Origin: Gemmatimonadota bacterium
GTDB taxonomy: Bacteria > Gemmatimonadota > Gemmatimonadetes > Longimicrobiales > Gaopeijiaceae
Assembly (NCBI GenBank): GCA_029863525.1
Contig: JAOTVL010000001.1
Coordinates: 24,113 to 88,112, forward strand
DNA: 64,000 bases
Direction: 5' to 3'
Numbering within the stretch: the first letter of the stretch is position 1; each line of letters begins with the position of its first letter. The position numbers and the translations under genes were made by a program. A model generated the notes under the pieces. It searched no databases and was not told the origin of the DNA. It was given only the letters and a program-made list of their open reading frames with translations. Of the stretch, positions 17,341 to 26,010 are shown one piece after another.

Positions 17341-17841
17341 GTGCCCACCGGCCGTTCAAATGCCGACGTCGAGTATCGGGGTCACCGTCCTGGGGACATG
17401 GGATGGATCGTCCAACGACACGCCGAGTTGTATCACGCGTCGCACGGATGGGACGAGACGTTCGAGGCGATGGTAGCGCGGATCGTAGCGGACTTCCTGG
17501 GTTCGTATGATCCCGAGCGCGAACAATGCTGGATCGCCGAAGTGGCCGGGGAGCGCGCGGGATCGATCGCCCTCGTCGAACGGTCGACGACCGAGGCGCA
17601 GCTTCGGCTCCTCTTTGTCGAGCCGTGGGCCCGTGGACTCGGCATCGGAAAACGCCTCGTGTCGGATTGTGTGCGTCGAGCTCGTGAGATCGGGTACGAG
17701 ACGATGACGCTCCACACGGTTCGTGGCCTCGACGCGGCACGACATCTTTACGAGGCCGAAGGGTTCCAGCTCGTGGAGGAGCGCCCGGACCGGGCGTTCG
17801 GCCATGCGATCGTCGATCAAAGGTGGAGGCTGCGACTGTGA
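17341..17841 (+). CDS. GNAT family N-acetyltransferase (C-terminal half of the MarR-GNAT architecture)
   Basis: The track start (17134) lies in GH20. GTG at 17341 is preceded by GGAGGAG at good spacing and gives 166 residues. The sequence YRGHRPGDMGWIVQRHAELYHASHGWDETFEAMVARIVADFL is the typical opening of the acetyltransferase half of MarR-GNAT fusion regulators. The acetyl-CoA loop is FVEPWARGLGIGKRLV, followed by LYEAEGFQLVEE. No MarR winged helix precedes it, so this is a stand-alone acetyltransferase. Its substrate (small molecule or protein) is unknown. It overlaps the methyltransferase gene by 4 bp, so the two products are made together. Confidence 0.85.
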   Translation: MPTGRSNADVEYRGHRPGDMGWIVQRHAELYHASHGWDETFEAMVARIVADFLGSYDPEREQCWIAEVAGERAGSIALVERSTTEAQLRLLFVEPWARGLGIGKRLVSDCVRRAREIGYETMTLHTVRGLDAARHLYEAEGFQLVEERPDRAFGHAIVDQRWRLRL

Positions 17842-18668
17842 GCCCGGACGAGCCTCACTACCTGCTCGGCCACACCGAAAGCGAGCTCCGCCGGCTCGAC
17901 ATCCAGGGAGATCTGTACCGCGACATCACGCGAGGAGCCTTCGAGAGGGCCGGCATCGAGGCGGGGATGCGCGTCCTCGACATCGGTTGCGGCACGGGCG
18001 ACGTATCGCTCGTGGCCGCCCGTCTCGTGGGACCCGACGGCTACGTCCTCGGGATCGACCGCGGTGAAGGCGCTCTGGCGGTGGCGCGCGCGAAGGCGCT
18101 GGCGGCCGACATGCCATGGGCCGAGTTCGAGAGGCACGAAGTCGCGGACTTCGAACGCACGTCATCGTTCGATGCGCTGGTCGGCCGCTTCGTCCTCATG
18201 CACCAATCCGACGCGGCGGCGGTGTTGGCAAAAGCAGCCCGCTCGGTCCGGCCCGGGGGCGTCGTCGTGATGATCGAATCGTACATGGAGCTTCTACGCA
18301 CGGGCGGCCACTCCCACCCGCATTCACCGCTCTACGACCGGATCGTGCGCTTCAAGAGCGAGGTGGTCAGCGGTGCCGGAGCCGACCTGCACGCGGGGGG
18401 CCGTTTGCGGTCAACCTTCGGCGCCGCCGGTCTGCCATCGCCCGAATGCCGTCTCGAAACGCGCCTCGAGGGAGGCGCCGCCAGTCCTTACTATGCGTAT
18501 GTCGCCGAGAGCATTCGAAGCATGCTTCCCGAAGCCGCTCGAACGGACGTACGTGGGTTCACTGCGGCGGACGTGCCAGGGCTGGAGGACCGCCTCCGCT
18601 CGGAGGTCACCGCTATCGACGGGGTTCTGGTGGTCTGGCCCGCCGTGATCGCGACCGTCCGCCTCTGA
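17838..18668 (+). CDS. Class I SAM-dependent methyltransferase
   Basis: GTG at 17838 overlaps the GNAT stop (GTGA) and is preceded by a GGAGG at about 8 bp; the track's GTG at 17823 is less likely. The 276-residue protein has a Rossmann SAM site, VLDIGCGTGDVSLVAARLVG (motif I), an acidic end of strand 2 (GIDRGEGAL), and motif III-like RPGGVVVMIESY. The lid and C-terminal half (LYDRIVRFKSEVVSGAGADLHAGGRL) resemble small-molecule methyltransferases rather than DNA or rRNA enzymes. The substrate is unknown. It is the last gene of the ALDH-GH20-GNAT-methyltransferase operon; no common pathway is obvious. Confidence 0.85.
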   Translation: MSPDEPHYLLGHTESELRRLDIQGDLYRDITRGAFERAGIEAGMRVLDIGCGTGDVSLVAARLVGPDGYVLGIDRGEGALAVARAKALAADMPWAEFERHEVADFERTSSFDALVGRFVLMHQSDAAAVLAKAARSVRPGGVVVMIESYMELLRTGGHSHPHSPLYDRIVRFKSEVVSGAGADLHAGGRLRSTFGAAGLPSPECRLETRLEGGAASPYYAYVAESIRSMLPEAARTDVRGFTAADVPGLEDRLRSEVTAIDGVLVVWPAVIATVRL

Positions 18669-18677
18669 CTCGTCGGC

Positions 18678-19835
18678 CTAGTCGCGGGCCCGGGCGGATT
18701 CATACGAGATCTCCAGCCTTCGCCCCAGGTGGTCGGAGCCGTACGCCTCTTCGATCCTGCGATAGCCCTCGATCGTGAAGTTCGTGAAGCCGCTTCGGCG
18801 GAAGAAGATGTGATCCACCGGGAACGAAAGGGGCAGCCACGTCGGGAGTCCGTCCCACTCCGGCGATTGGGGGAACGCGGCCCGCATGTGTTTCAGCGCG
18901 GACTCGTTGCCCGCGAGCGAGTTGAAGTCGCCCCCGACGACGACGACGCCCGTGAGCGGTCCGTCCCGCTCGGCCTTTTCCAATCCGTCGATGAGTCCCT
19001 TGGCCTGTCTGGCCCGCGTCTGATTGCCGCTCACCAGGGTGCGAAAGAGGGTCGAAGCCACATCGAGGTGCGCGCTCACGAGGCGAACGCGCTCTCCACC
19101 CGGAGCACGTACGTTCGCCGCGACCGCGACTTTCCGACCCGCCTCGAAAGGAAGCTCGAGGGCGATCGGCGCGGTCAGCGGAAGGGTCGACAGGATGGCA
19201 TTCCCCTTGTCCTCATCCGCGTGCGGCCCGTCGTCTGGACCGTTTCTCGCCGATGGCACGTACAGCAGAGCCAGGCCACACGCCCTCGCCACACCGACCA
19301 CGTCGAGCACCGGCTGTTGCCGCTCGGGATCGACCGTCCACGGCACGAGCTGGTTCCGCTCTACGCTTGGCAAGTCGCCACTTCTACGCCACGCCTCCTG
19401 GAGCAGGAGCACGAAGGGCTGGACTCCATCGGCCCGTAGCGGTCCTCCGCCACGACAGTCCAGGCCCAGCTCTTCGCCGATGAACTCGAGGAGGCGCCCG
19501 GCTCCGACCTCGTAATTCCACGTCGCTACCCGCAGCGCCCCCTCCCCTGACCAGGTCGGGAACGCCGGGCTCGGGGATTCGAGGAACACGTCATCGCCGA
19601 CGGTCCCGCACCAACTCGAAGAGAGCCTCACGTCCCGTTCGACCGACGCCCGATACCAGCGGAGCGAGAGTGTGTCGGGGGGGCCGGTGGTCGCTCGCGG
19701 TAGCCCTCGTGCGGGACAACCCGAGGCCGCTGGGGCGGCCAGCTCCATCGTCGGTGACATCGAGCACGCGGTGAGCACGGTCAAAACCACCGCGCCCATC
19801 AGCATGAACCCGCGCGAGCGACCCGATACCGTCAC
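18678..19835 (-). CDS. Endonuclease/exonuclease/phosphatase-fold lipoprotein
   Basis: The 385-residue protein has a signal ending in a lipobox (VLTVLTAC). After a linker it shows the EEP fold: LRVATWNYEVG (motif with metal-binding Asn), QEAWRR (metal-binding Glu), GNAILSTLPL, RLVSAHLD, VVVGGDFNS and VDHIFFRRSGF...YGSDHLGRRLEI. All catalytic acidic and His residues are present. Extracytoplasmic members of this fold are phosphodiesterases acting on DNA, phospholipids or nucleotides; the true substrate cannot be chosen here. It is the last gene of a three-gene operon after the Gly-rich protein (33 bp gap). Confidence 0.82.
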   Translation of the reverse strand: MTVSGRSRGFMLMGAVVLTVLTACSMSPTMELAAPAASGCPARGLPRATTGPPDTLSLRWYRASVERDVRLSSSWCGTVGDDVFLESPSPAFPTWSGEGALRVATWNYEVGAGRLLEFIGEELGLDCRGGGPLRADGVQPFVLLLQEAWRRSGDLPSVERNQLVPWTVDPERQQPVLDVVGVARACGLALLYVPSARNGPDDGPHADEDKGNAILSTLPLTAPIALELPFEAGRKVAVAANVRAPGGERVRLVSAHLDVASTLFRTLVSGNQTRARQAKGLIDGLEKAERDGPLTGVVVVGGDFNSLAGNESALKHMRAAFPQSPEWDGLPTWLPLSFPVDHIFFRRSGFTNFTIEGYRRIEEAYGSDHLGRRLEISYESARARD

Positions 19836-19868
19836 CGAACCGCTCCGCTCATTGCACCGATCCGCTCA

Positions 19869-20501
19869 TCATCGCACCGAGATTGAAAAGACCTGCCTGA
19901 TAGCCGCTCGATCCCTTTGTGCCGTGGCAGCGCCGTCCGCCCAGTCAACCATGCCGCCGACCGCGGTGCCGGCCAGCGTCAGCAGGATGAAGTCCGGGAG
20001 GCCCGCCTTGGGGAAGATCCACCATACGAGTGCACCGGTGACAACCCCCGCGCCCGCACCGATCAACGAACCTCGCGGGGCGGCACCGACGGCGCCTCCC
20101 AATGCAGCGGTCGCGCCTACGTCGGCCCAGCCGTACTGCCGGACGGCGCTCCGCAAGCCGACGCCCACGACGGCGCCAGCGAGCGCGCCGATCCCGGCAT
20201 TCTCCGCCCGACTCCAGATCCCGTCGGGGTTCTGACCACCGATGAGGCCTCCCATGGCGATTCCGAGCGCCCCTCCCGTTCCGGCGCCGGAGATCGTGCA
20301 ACGCCCCCCGCTCAGGGTGCGGTTACACGGCATCATTGTGCCGACGAGCCCGAGCATGCTGCCGGAGTAGAAGCCGAGGGCCGCACCCGCGGCCGTTTCC
20401 AGCGAGTTCCCGGCCGCGCTTTGCGCTTCCGCGGTGCCGTGTACGAGCAGAGCAGCCAACGCCAAGACGACCGCGCTCGGCGGGCGGCTCACGGGCCTCA
20501 T
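19869..20501 (-). CDS. Exported Gly/Ala-rich protein of unknown function
   Basis: The 210-residue protein has a signal peptide (SAVVLALAALLVHGTAEAQ). The rest is dominated by glycine-zipper-like hydrophobic segments (AAGAALGFYSGSMLGLVGTMM, GAGTGGALGIAMGGLIGGQ, NAGIGALAGAVVGVGLRSAV, GATAALGGAVGAAPRGSLIGAGAGVVTGALVWW). Two cysteines lie in PCNRTLSGGRCTI and may form a disulfide. Such sequences are found in membrane-inserted or oligomeric envelope proteins. No family is recognised. Its ATG overlaps the stop of the universal stress gene by 4 bp (ATGA), so translation of the two is coupled. Confidence 0.65.
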   Translation of the reverse strand: MRPVSRPPSAVVLALAALLVHGTAEAQSAAGNSLETAAGAALGFYSGSMLGLVGTMMPCNRTLSGGRCTISGAGTGGALGIAMGGLIGGQNPDGIWSRAENAGIGALAGAVVGVGLRSAVRQYGWADVGATAALGGAVGAAPRGSLIGAGAGVVTGALVWWIFPKAGLPDFILLTLAGTAVGGMVDWADGAATAQRDRAAIRQVFSISVR

Positions 20502-21349
20502 GAAACAGGCACCGTGGCGACCGGACAGAGCGCCGCGCCGATCACGCGCTCCGTGACCGTGTTCTCGGTGCGGCCGAACCGGACCCGGCTCCAGTGGGTC
20601 GACATGCAGATCACGTCGGCCGGAAGCTCTTCGGCCTGAGCGAGGATCTCCGTCGTCGGGTCACCCGGTCGCTGCACGACCCTCCAACGGCAGAAGGGAA
20701 GGTCAGGAACTTCGGTGCTCATGGATTCCGACTCACCTACGTGAAGAAGCGTGATCTCGAGCGTCGGGTCGTTCATCAGCGCGGCGATCGATACGGCCCG
20801 CAGCATCGCAGGGCGTGGATCCGTCTGCGGATCGACGGGCACCAGAATATGGCGCAGACCCACGGCGCCCGACCCGGCGTCCACGAAATAACGCCCCCCG
20901 GCAGGTATGAAAAGCGTGTACACCCGGGCGCCCCGAGCGAGGCGCTCCGCGCCCGACGCACGTACGAGGCGACTGAGACCACTCCTGTCCTGGGTCGCCA
21001 ACACCACGAGATCGACAGCATTGCGTTCGATGTATTGCAGAGACGCCGCGACGGGGTCGCGAATGTCGACCTCTATCTTGCTCACGCTCGCCCGACGTGC
21101 CTTCTCCTCCAACGACTCCAGCGTGCCAGCGGACCGCCACTCGGCCAGCTTGCCACGCACGGACGGGAAGTCGACCCAGTTGTCCGTGGCGCGACGCCCC
21201 AAGGCGTGCAGGAGCGTGAACTGCGCGCCTTGTCGGATGGCGATCGCGAGCGCGTGATGGAAGGCACGCTCCGACGCCTCCGAGAGATCGGTCGGGTGGA
21301 GCACAAAATCGATTCGACCGTGCTGGTGAGGGTCATAGAGGAGCGACAT
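20498..21349 (-). CDS. Tandem-domain universal stress protein
   Basis: The track ORF (540 aa from 22120) includes antisense sequence; ATG at 21349 (MSLLYDPHQHGRIDFVLHPTDLSEASERAF) starts the real 283-residue protein. It holds two UspA-like domains: residues about 12-140 (VLHPTDLSEASERAFHHALAIA, DLVVLATQDRSGLSRLV) and about 150-283 (HILVPVDPQTDPRPAMLRA, DVICMSTHWSRVRFGRTENTVTERVIGAALCPVATVPV). The ATP-binding G-x2-G-x9-G(S/T) motif is not clear in either domain, so nucleotide binding is uncertain. It is cytoplasmic. It heads an operon with the Gly-rich and EEP genes and is divergent from the cytochrome operon. Confidence 0.85.
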   Translation of the reverse strand: MSLLYDPHQHGRIDFVLHPTDLSEASERAFHHALAIAIRQGAQFTLLHALGRRATDNWVDFPSVRGKLAEWRSAGTLESLEEKARRASVSKIEVDIRDPVAASLQYIERNAVDLVVLATQDRSGLSRLVRASGAERLARGARVYTLFIPAGGRYFVDAGSGAVGLRHILVPVDPQTDPRPAMLRAVSIAALMNDPTLEITLLHVGESESMSTEVPDLPFCRWRVVQRPGDPTTEILAQAEELPADVICMSTHWSRVRFGRTENTVTERVIGAALCPVATVPVS

Positions 21350-21430
21350 GCAGGAATGTGGCACGGCGGCGCCACCGGCCCAAACGACGGCGAGGTTGAC
21401 ATGCCTCGGACGTGCCGAGAGGGTAGGCCC

Positions 21431-22147
21431 ATGAAGCGAACGCTCATCGTCCTCGTGGCGGCCTGGATGGGCCTCGGCGCCGCCCAGCCACTCAGCGGCC
21501 AGGAGACGACCACGGAGTCCCTCACGACCGTCGAAGTCGAACGGGTCGGCCGAGCCCTCGAGGGGCGTTTCGCGTGCTTGGGCTGCCACAGAATCGACGG
21601 GCGCGGCGGGCTCATCGGGCCGATGTTGAACGGCCTCTCCGACCGAGCAGATCTCGCGTACACGGTGGGGATGATCGTCACGCCACAAGAGACCGTGCCC
21701 GGCACGATCATGCCGGAGCAACGGCTGCCACCGCGCGAGGCGGAGCGCCTCGCGCGCTACCTCCTTTCCCTCGGTCCCGCGTCGATCTCGGGTAGCCAGG
21801 CACCCGCAGCGCCTCTCGTCGTGGCCCCGGGTGACTCCCTGAACGGGGCGGCGCTTTATGCGCGTCATTGCGCTGCGTGTCACGGCACATCGGGAGGCGG
21901 TGACGGGTGGAATGCCGCCAACTTGCCGGTGACTCCGACCGCGCACGCCGACCCCGTGCTCATGTCTCAGAGACCGGACGACACGCTCTACGACGGCATC
22001 GCCGCGGGTGGGTGGGTGCTCGACAAGAGCCCGTGGATGCCGGCCTTCGGTGCGCTGCTGTCTCCCGGACAGATTCGGGCGCTCGTCGGCCACATCCGTG
22101 ATTTGTGCCAGTGTGAACAACCCTCGTGGGCCGCCCGTGGCCGGTAA
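21431..22147 (+). CDS. Diheme c-type cytochrome (periplasmic)
   Basis: ATG at 21431 begins a signal peptide (MKRTLIVLVAAWMGLGAAQPLSGQ); the track start at 20594 lies antisense to the stress gene. The 238-residue protein has two haem sites: CLGCH (49-53), within a small domain having GRGGLIGPMLNGL and axial-Met candidates, and CAACH (147-151) in HCAACHGTSGGGDGWNAANLPV, with later methionines (VLMSQRP, SPWMPAFGALLS) as possible axial ligands. The second domain resembles cytochrome c class I subunits of alcohol and sulfur dehydrogenases. It likely shuttles or relays electrons in the periplasm. Its end overlaps the start of the octaheme-TPR gene, implying a functional pair. Confidence 0.9.
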   Translation: MKRTLIVLVAAWMGLGAAQPLSGQETTTESLTTVEVERVGRALEGRFACLGCHRIDGRGGLIGPMLNGLSDRADLAYTVGMIVTPQETVPGTIMPEQRLPPREAERLARYLLSLGPASISGSQAPAAPLVVAPGDSLNGAALYARHCAACHGTSGGGDGWNAANLPVTPTAHADPVLMSQRPDDTLYDGIAAGGWVLDKSPWMPAFGALLSPGQIRALVGHIRDLCQCEQPSWAARGR

Positions 22148-24425
22148 GCGTGTGGCCCCGGCCGGAGCCCTTCTCGTTCTCGTCCTGGCGTGCGGTCAGG
22201 AAGAGCCCGCGACGGGCGCTGACGATTCCTTCGGTTTCCCCGCTCCTGACCCCCGACCGGTCCCGATGGTCAGCTCTGCGGACTTCGCCGGGGCCGAGGC
22301 ATGCGCCGATTGTCACCGGGAGCAGTACGACCTGTGGGCCCGATCCACGCACGGCACCGCCGGCGGACCAGCGAACGACGAGACGGTCATCGCGCCGTTT
22401 CGCTCCGAGCCCATCCGGTTCGCCGATGCCGAGGTCATTCCTCGGATCCGCGGCGCTGATTACGTGTTCGTCGTCCGGCAGGACGGTTTCGAAGAGGAGA
22501 CCTATCGAGTCGACGGAGTGATCGGGCGCGCACATATGCTCGGCGGGGGCACCCAGGGCTTCATTACTCGACACGTCGACGGCACCGAGCGTTTCTTGCC
22601 CTGGGACTGGTCGGGGACCTCCCGGACCTGGTTCTGCAACACCGGTTCACGAGCCGATCGAGGGTGGGAGCCGATCACGCGGGAGATGCGACTGGCGGAT
22701 TGCGGGGATTGGCCGCCGCTCAGGCCCATCGGCACGATCGATCGCTTCGCAAACTGCCAGGAGTGCCACGGCAGCCAGATTCTCACCGGGCTCGAGGTGG
22801 GTTCCGGCTTCGAGACCCGCTATACGACACTAGAGATCAACTGCGAGTCGTGTCACGGCCCAGGGCGCGCCCACGTCGAGGCAACCAGCATGCCGAGCTA
22901 CCAACGGGGCGACCCCGTCGAAATGTCGTCTCTCGCGTACTTGGACAAGGACGCTTCCCTCGGGCTTTGCTTCCAATGTCACGCGCTCAAAGACGTGCTC
23001 GCGAATGGGTACCTGCCCGGCGAATCGCTCGAAGCATACTACGCGCTGAAGTACCCGGTGCTCGGGGACCGACCGTACACGATCGACGGGCGCGTTCGCA
23101 GCTTCGCATACCAGGCGACGCACCTGGGAAGCGCATGCTACCTCGACGGCCCGATGGACTGCGTAAGCTGCCACGAGCCGCACGGCCAGGGATATTGGGA
23201 CACCGATCGTCGCCCGCTCGCCGATCCGTTCGACGACGGCCAGTGCACTTCCTGTCATGCAAGCAAGGCGATCGAGGTGGAAGCCCACACCTTCCACCCA
23301 GCTGGCTCGGACGGCTCGAAGTGCGTCTCGTGTCACATGCCGTACCTTCAGCACCCAGAGGTGGGAGACGGAGTCCCCTTCTCGCGCTCTGACCACACGA
23401 TCGCCATTCCCCGTCCCGTCTTCGACGCTGACATCGGGCTCGAGAGCGCCTGTCTCAAATGTCACCAGGACCAGGCGCCGCTCCAGCTGGAGCGCCAGGT
23501 CCGCGCATGGTGGGGCGAGCTCAAGCCGCACAGGCCCACCGTCGGTGGAATGGCCAACGAATTCCGCGCCCGCAATGTCGCCGAAGCGGGCGCTGCGCTG
23601 CTGCACCCGGACGAATCCGACCCACTCCTGCAGTTCCAGGGAATGAGCCGCCTACTCACCGCGTACTTGGGCCCGGACGTCGAAGCATTGCCGGCGGACG
23701 TCGAGGCCCGCCTCCTTCGCCTCACAACGGATTCCGACCTCGACGTCCGCTCGCTCGCCGCGGCCTCTCTCCACTGGTCTCGCGGAGACGACCCCGCCGT
23801 ACGAGAACGCTTGATCGCGCTCATCGAGAACGAACCGGCGGACTGGCCGCTGCGCAGCCGTTGGCTCCTCGCCCTCGGGTTCCTCGGTGACAGAGCGCGT
23901 GACGAGGGCGACTTCGCCACGAGCGCGTCCGCCTACGAGAAGGCGCTGGAGCTCCGACCCGGCGACCCCCACGTCCTCCATGCGGTCGGCCAGATGCACA
24001 ACCGCGCGGGTCAGTTCACACGAGCAATCGAAGCGATCCGGAGCAGCCTCGAGGCAGACCGAAACCAGCCACTCGCCTGGGTGAACCTGGGAATCGCGCT
24101 CGCCGGTTCTGGCGATGCGGTCGGAGCACGACAGGCCTATCAGGAAGCCCTCGTGCTCAATCCCTACGAGTCGCTGGCGCATTTCAACCTGGGCAACGCC
24201 TTTCAGGAGGCGGGGCGGTACACGGAAGCCGCGGAAGCATACACACGGGCCGTGGAAGCGGAGCCAGGCCTGGGTAGGGCGCATTTCGAGCTGGGGCGGA
24301 CCTACATTCGCCTCGAGCGTTACGAGGAGGCACTTCCGCATGCTCGCCGTGCGGTGGAATTCATGCCCGATCATGCCAATTCCCGCCAGATGCTCGCCGA
24401 CCTCGAGCGGGCAGTCGGCGGCTGA
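22137..24425 (+). CDS. Octaheme cytochrome c lipoprotein with C-terminal TPR repeats
   Basis: GTG at 22137 gives VAGKRVAPAGALLVLVLAC, a lipoprotein signal with Cys19; GTG at 22113 is possible. The mature part holds eight CXXCH motifs (CADCH, CQECH, CESCH, CFQCH, CVSCH, CTSCH, CVSCH, CLKCH). The first, in CADCHREQYDLWARSTHG, matches the cytochrome c554-type start. The haem domain covers about residues 45-450. A HEAT-like helical stretch follows, then about six TPR units to the end (ALELRPGDPHVLHAVGQMHNRAG; LVLNPYESLAHFNLGNAFQEAGRY; AVEAEPGLGRAHFELGRTYIRLERY). Total length is 762 residues. It is probably outer-membrane or periplasm-anchored and moves electrons, with the TPR arm binding a partner. 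The reaction is unknown. Confidence 0.88.
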   Translation: MAGKRVAPAGALLVLVLACGQEEPATGADDSFGFPAPDPRPVPMVSSADFAGAEACADCHREQYDLWARSTHGTAGGPANDETVIAPFRSEPIRFADAEVIPRIRGADYVFVVRQDGFEEETYRVDGVIGRAHMLGGGTQGFITRHVDGTERFLPWDWSGTSRTWFCNTGSRADRGWEPITREMRLADCGDWPPLRPIGTIDRFANCQECHGSQILTGLEVGSGFETRYTTLEINCESCHGPGRAHVEATSMPSYQRGDPVEMSSLAYLDKDASLGLCFQCHALKDVLANGYLPGESLEAYYALKYPVLGDRPYTIDGRVRSFAYQATHLGSACYLDGPMDCVSCHEPHGQGYWDTDRRPLADPFDDGQCTSCHASKAIEVEAHTFHPAGSDGSKCVSCHMPYLQHPEVGDGVPFSRSDHTIAIPRPVFDADIGLESACLKCHQDQAPLQLERQVRAWWGELKPHRPTVGGMANEFRARNVAEAGAALLHPDESDPLLQFQGMSRLLTAYLGPDVEALPADVEARLLRLTTDSDLDVRSLAAASLHWSRGDDPAVRERLIALIENEPADWPLRSRWLLALGFLGDRARDEGDFATSASAYEKALELRPGDPHVLHAVGQMHNRAGQFTRAIEAIRSSLEADRNQPLAWVNLGIALAGSGDAVGARQAYQEALVLNPYESLAHFNLGNAFQEAGRYTEAAEAYTRAVEAEPGLGRAHFELGRTYIRLERYEEALPHARRAVEFMPDHANSRQMLADLERAVGG

Positions 24426-24438
24426 GGAGCGTGTTCTC

Positions 24439-25938
24439 ATGACGCACGACGAATACGTCGCCCATGACGCCACCGGGTTGGCGGAACGGGTCCGGGCCGG
24501 GGACGTGAGTGCCACCGAGCTGTTGGAGTGCGCGCTGCGCCGGATTGAAGGCGTCAACGCCGAGATCAACGCCGTGGTTCGACTCATGGAGAAGGACGCA
24601 CGACACGCAGCCGCGCAGGGCGGAAATCAAGGCCGAGGAGCCGGTCCCTTCGCGGGCGTGCCGTTCTTGGCGAAAGACCTGACGACCATGTACGCCGGTC
24701 ACCCCACCTCTGCCGGAAGTCGCTTCCTCGCCGACCACGTCGTCGAGGCGGACTCGGAGCTGGCCCGACGAGTGAAGGCGACCGGCGCGGTCGTCGCGGG
24801 CAAGACGAATACACCAGAGTGGGGTCTGCTGCCGGTGACCGAGCCCGAACTCTGGGGCCCCACGCGAAATCCCTGGCACCTCGACCGCAGCCCCGGGGGA
24901 TCCAGCGGCGGGTCGGGCGCGGCGATCGCGGCCGGGATCGTCCCGATGGCGGGCGGGGGCGACGGTGGTGGGTCCATCCGGATCCCGGCTTCATGCTGCG
25001 GACTCTTCGGCTTGAAGCCGACCCGCGGCCGCACGCCCACGGGTCCGAAGCGCGGCCAGCTTTGGCGTGGCGCATCGGTCGAGCACGTGCTCACGAGAAG
25101 TGTGCGCGACAGCGCCGCCATGCTCGACGCGACGCATGGCCCGGACACAGGAGCGCCGTTCGAGATCCCCGCACCCGTCCGCCCTTTCGCCGAGGAAGTG
25201 GAGGCCGATCCCGGGCGTCTCCGGATCGCCTGGACGACGATCCCGAGCGTGCCGACCGAGGTCCATCCTGATTGCATCGCGGCCGTCCACGACGCAGTGG
25301 CGCTCCTCGAGGAGCTCGGTCACCACCTAGTGGAGGATCACATGCCGATCGACGGACCGACCTTCGCGAAGATGTTCATGACCATCGTGGCCGGTGAGCT
25401 CGGTGCGGACATCGCAGAGGCGTCCGCCGCGGTGGGACGACGACCTGCTCGCTCCGAGCTCGAGCCCGCGACGTGGGCGCTCGGGTTGCTGTCCGAAGCG
25501 CTCTCGGCGAAGAGCTACGCCGAGGCCCTGCGGTGGACCGAGATCATGGGTCGGGACGTCGGGGGGTTCTTCGAGTCGTACGATCTCGTGCTGACCCCGA
25601 CGGTCTCGACACCCCCGCCCAAGATCGGGGCCATCTCGCCGAGCGCAACCGAGCGGCGACAGCTCGAGCTTCTCGGGGTGATCGGGTCGGGACGCCTCAT
25701 CAAGATGGCGGGCCTCATCGAACAGGCCGCCAAGACCGCGCTCGACTTCATCCCGTGGACGCCGATCTACAACGTCACGGGCCAGCCCGCGATGTCGGTT
25801 CCGCTCTATTGGAACGATGCGGGCCTGCCGATCGGCGTGCACCTCGTCGGCCACTTCGCGGACGAGGCGACCCTTTTCCGAGTCGCCGGTCAGCTCGAGC
25901 GCGCTCGCCCTTGGTTCGACCGCCTCCCGAGCCTCTAG
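24439..25938 (+). CDS. Amidase signature family amidohydrolase
   Basis: ATG at 24439 is preceded by GAGGAG and lies 14 bp past the cytochrome stop; the track's longer ORF is a frame extension. The 499-residue enzyme has the amidase signature triad: K79 in FLAKDLTT, cis-Ser in [10 protein letters not shown] (155/156), and nucleophile S179 in [19 protein letters not shown]. The C-terminal part ends with the usual [27 protein letters not shown]. No signal peptide is seen, so it should be cytoplasmic and hydrolyse amides (peptide amides, acylamides or carbamoyl compounds). It is not GatA, since no gatB or gatC lies near. Why it is joined to two cytochromes is unclear. Confidence 0.93.
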   Translation: MTHDEYVAHDATGLAERVRAGDVSATELLECALRRIEGVNAEINAVVRLMEKDARHAAAQGGNQGRGAGPFAGVPFLAKDLTTMYAGHPTSAGSRFLADHVVEADSELARRVKATGAVVAGKTNTPEWGLLPVTEPELWGPTRNPWHLDRSPGGSSGGSGAAIAAGIVPMAGGGDGGGSIRIPASCCGLFGLKPTRGRTPTGPKRGQLWRGASVEHVLTRSVRDSAAMLDATHGPDTGAPFEIPAPVRPFAEEVEADPGRLRIAWTTIPSVPTEVHPDCIAAVHDAVALLEELGHHLVEDHMPIDGPTFAKMFMTIVAGELGADIAEASAAVGRRPARSELEPATWALGLLSEALSAKSYAEALRWTEIMGRDVGGFFESYDLVLTPTVSTPPPKIGAISPSATERRQLELLGVIGSGRLIKMAGLIEQAAKTALDFIPWTPIYNVTGQPAMSVPLYWNDAGLPIGVHLVGHFADEATLFRVAGQLERARPWFDRLPSL

Positions 25939-26010
25939 CGCCTCACGATCTGGAGCGATCGCCGCGCCGACGGCGCTGTGCGGCACACAAAGCCGGCTCC
26001 GGCGTCGCGG

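Noticed and set aside
20498-22120. Universal stress gene extended to 540 aa
   Set aside because: The first 257 residues are antisense to the cytochrome gene; Usp homology starts at Met 21349.
24439-25938. GatA subunit of the amidotransferase complex
   Set aside because: Has the amidase signature but no gatB or gatC nearby, and it sits in a cytochrome operon; general amidase is the safer call.
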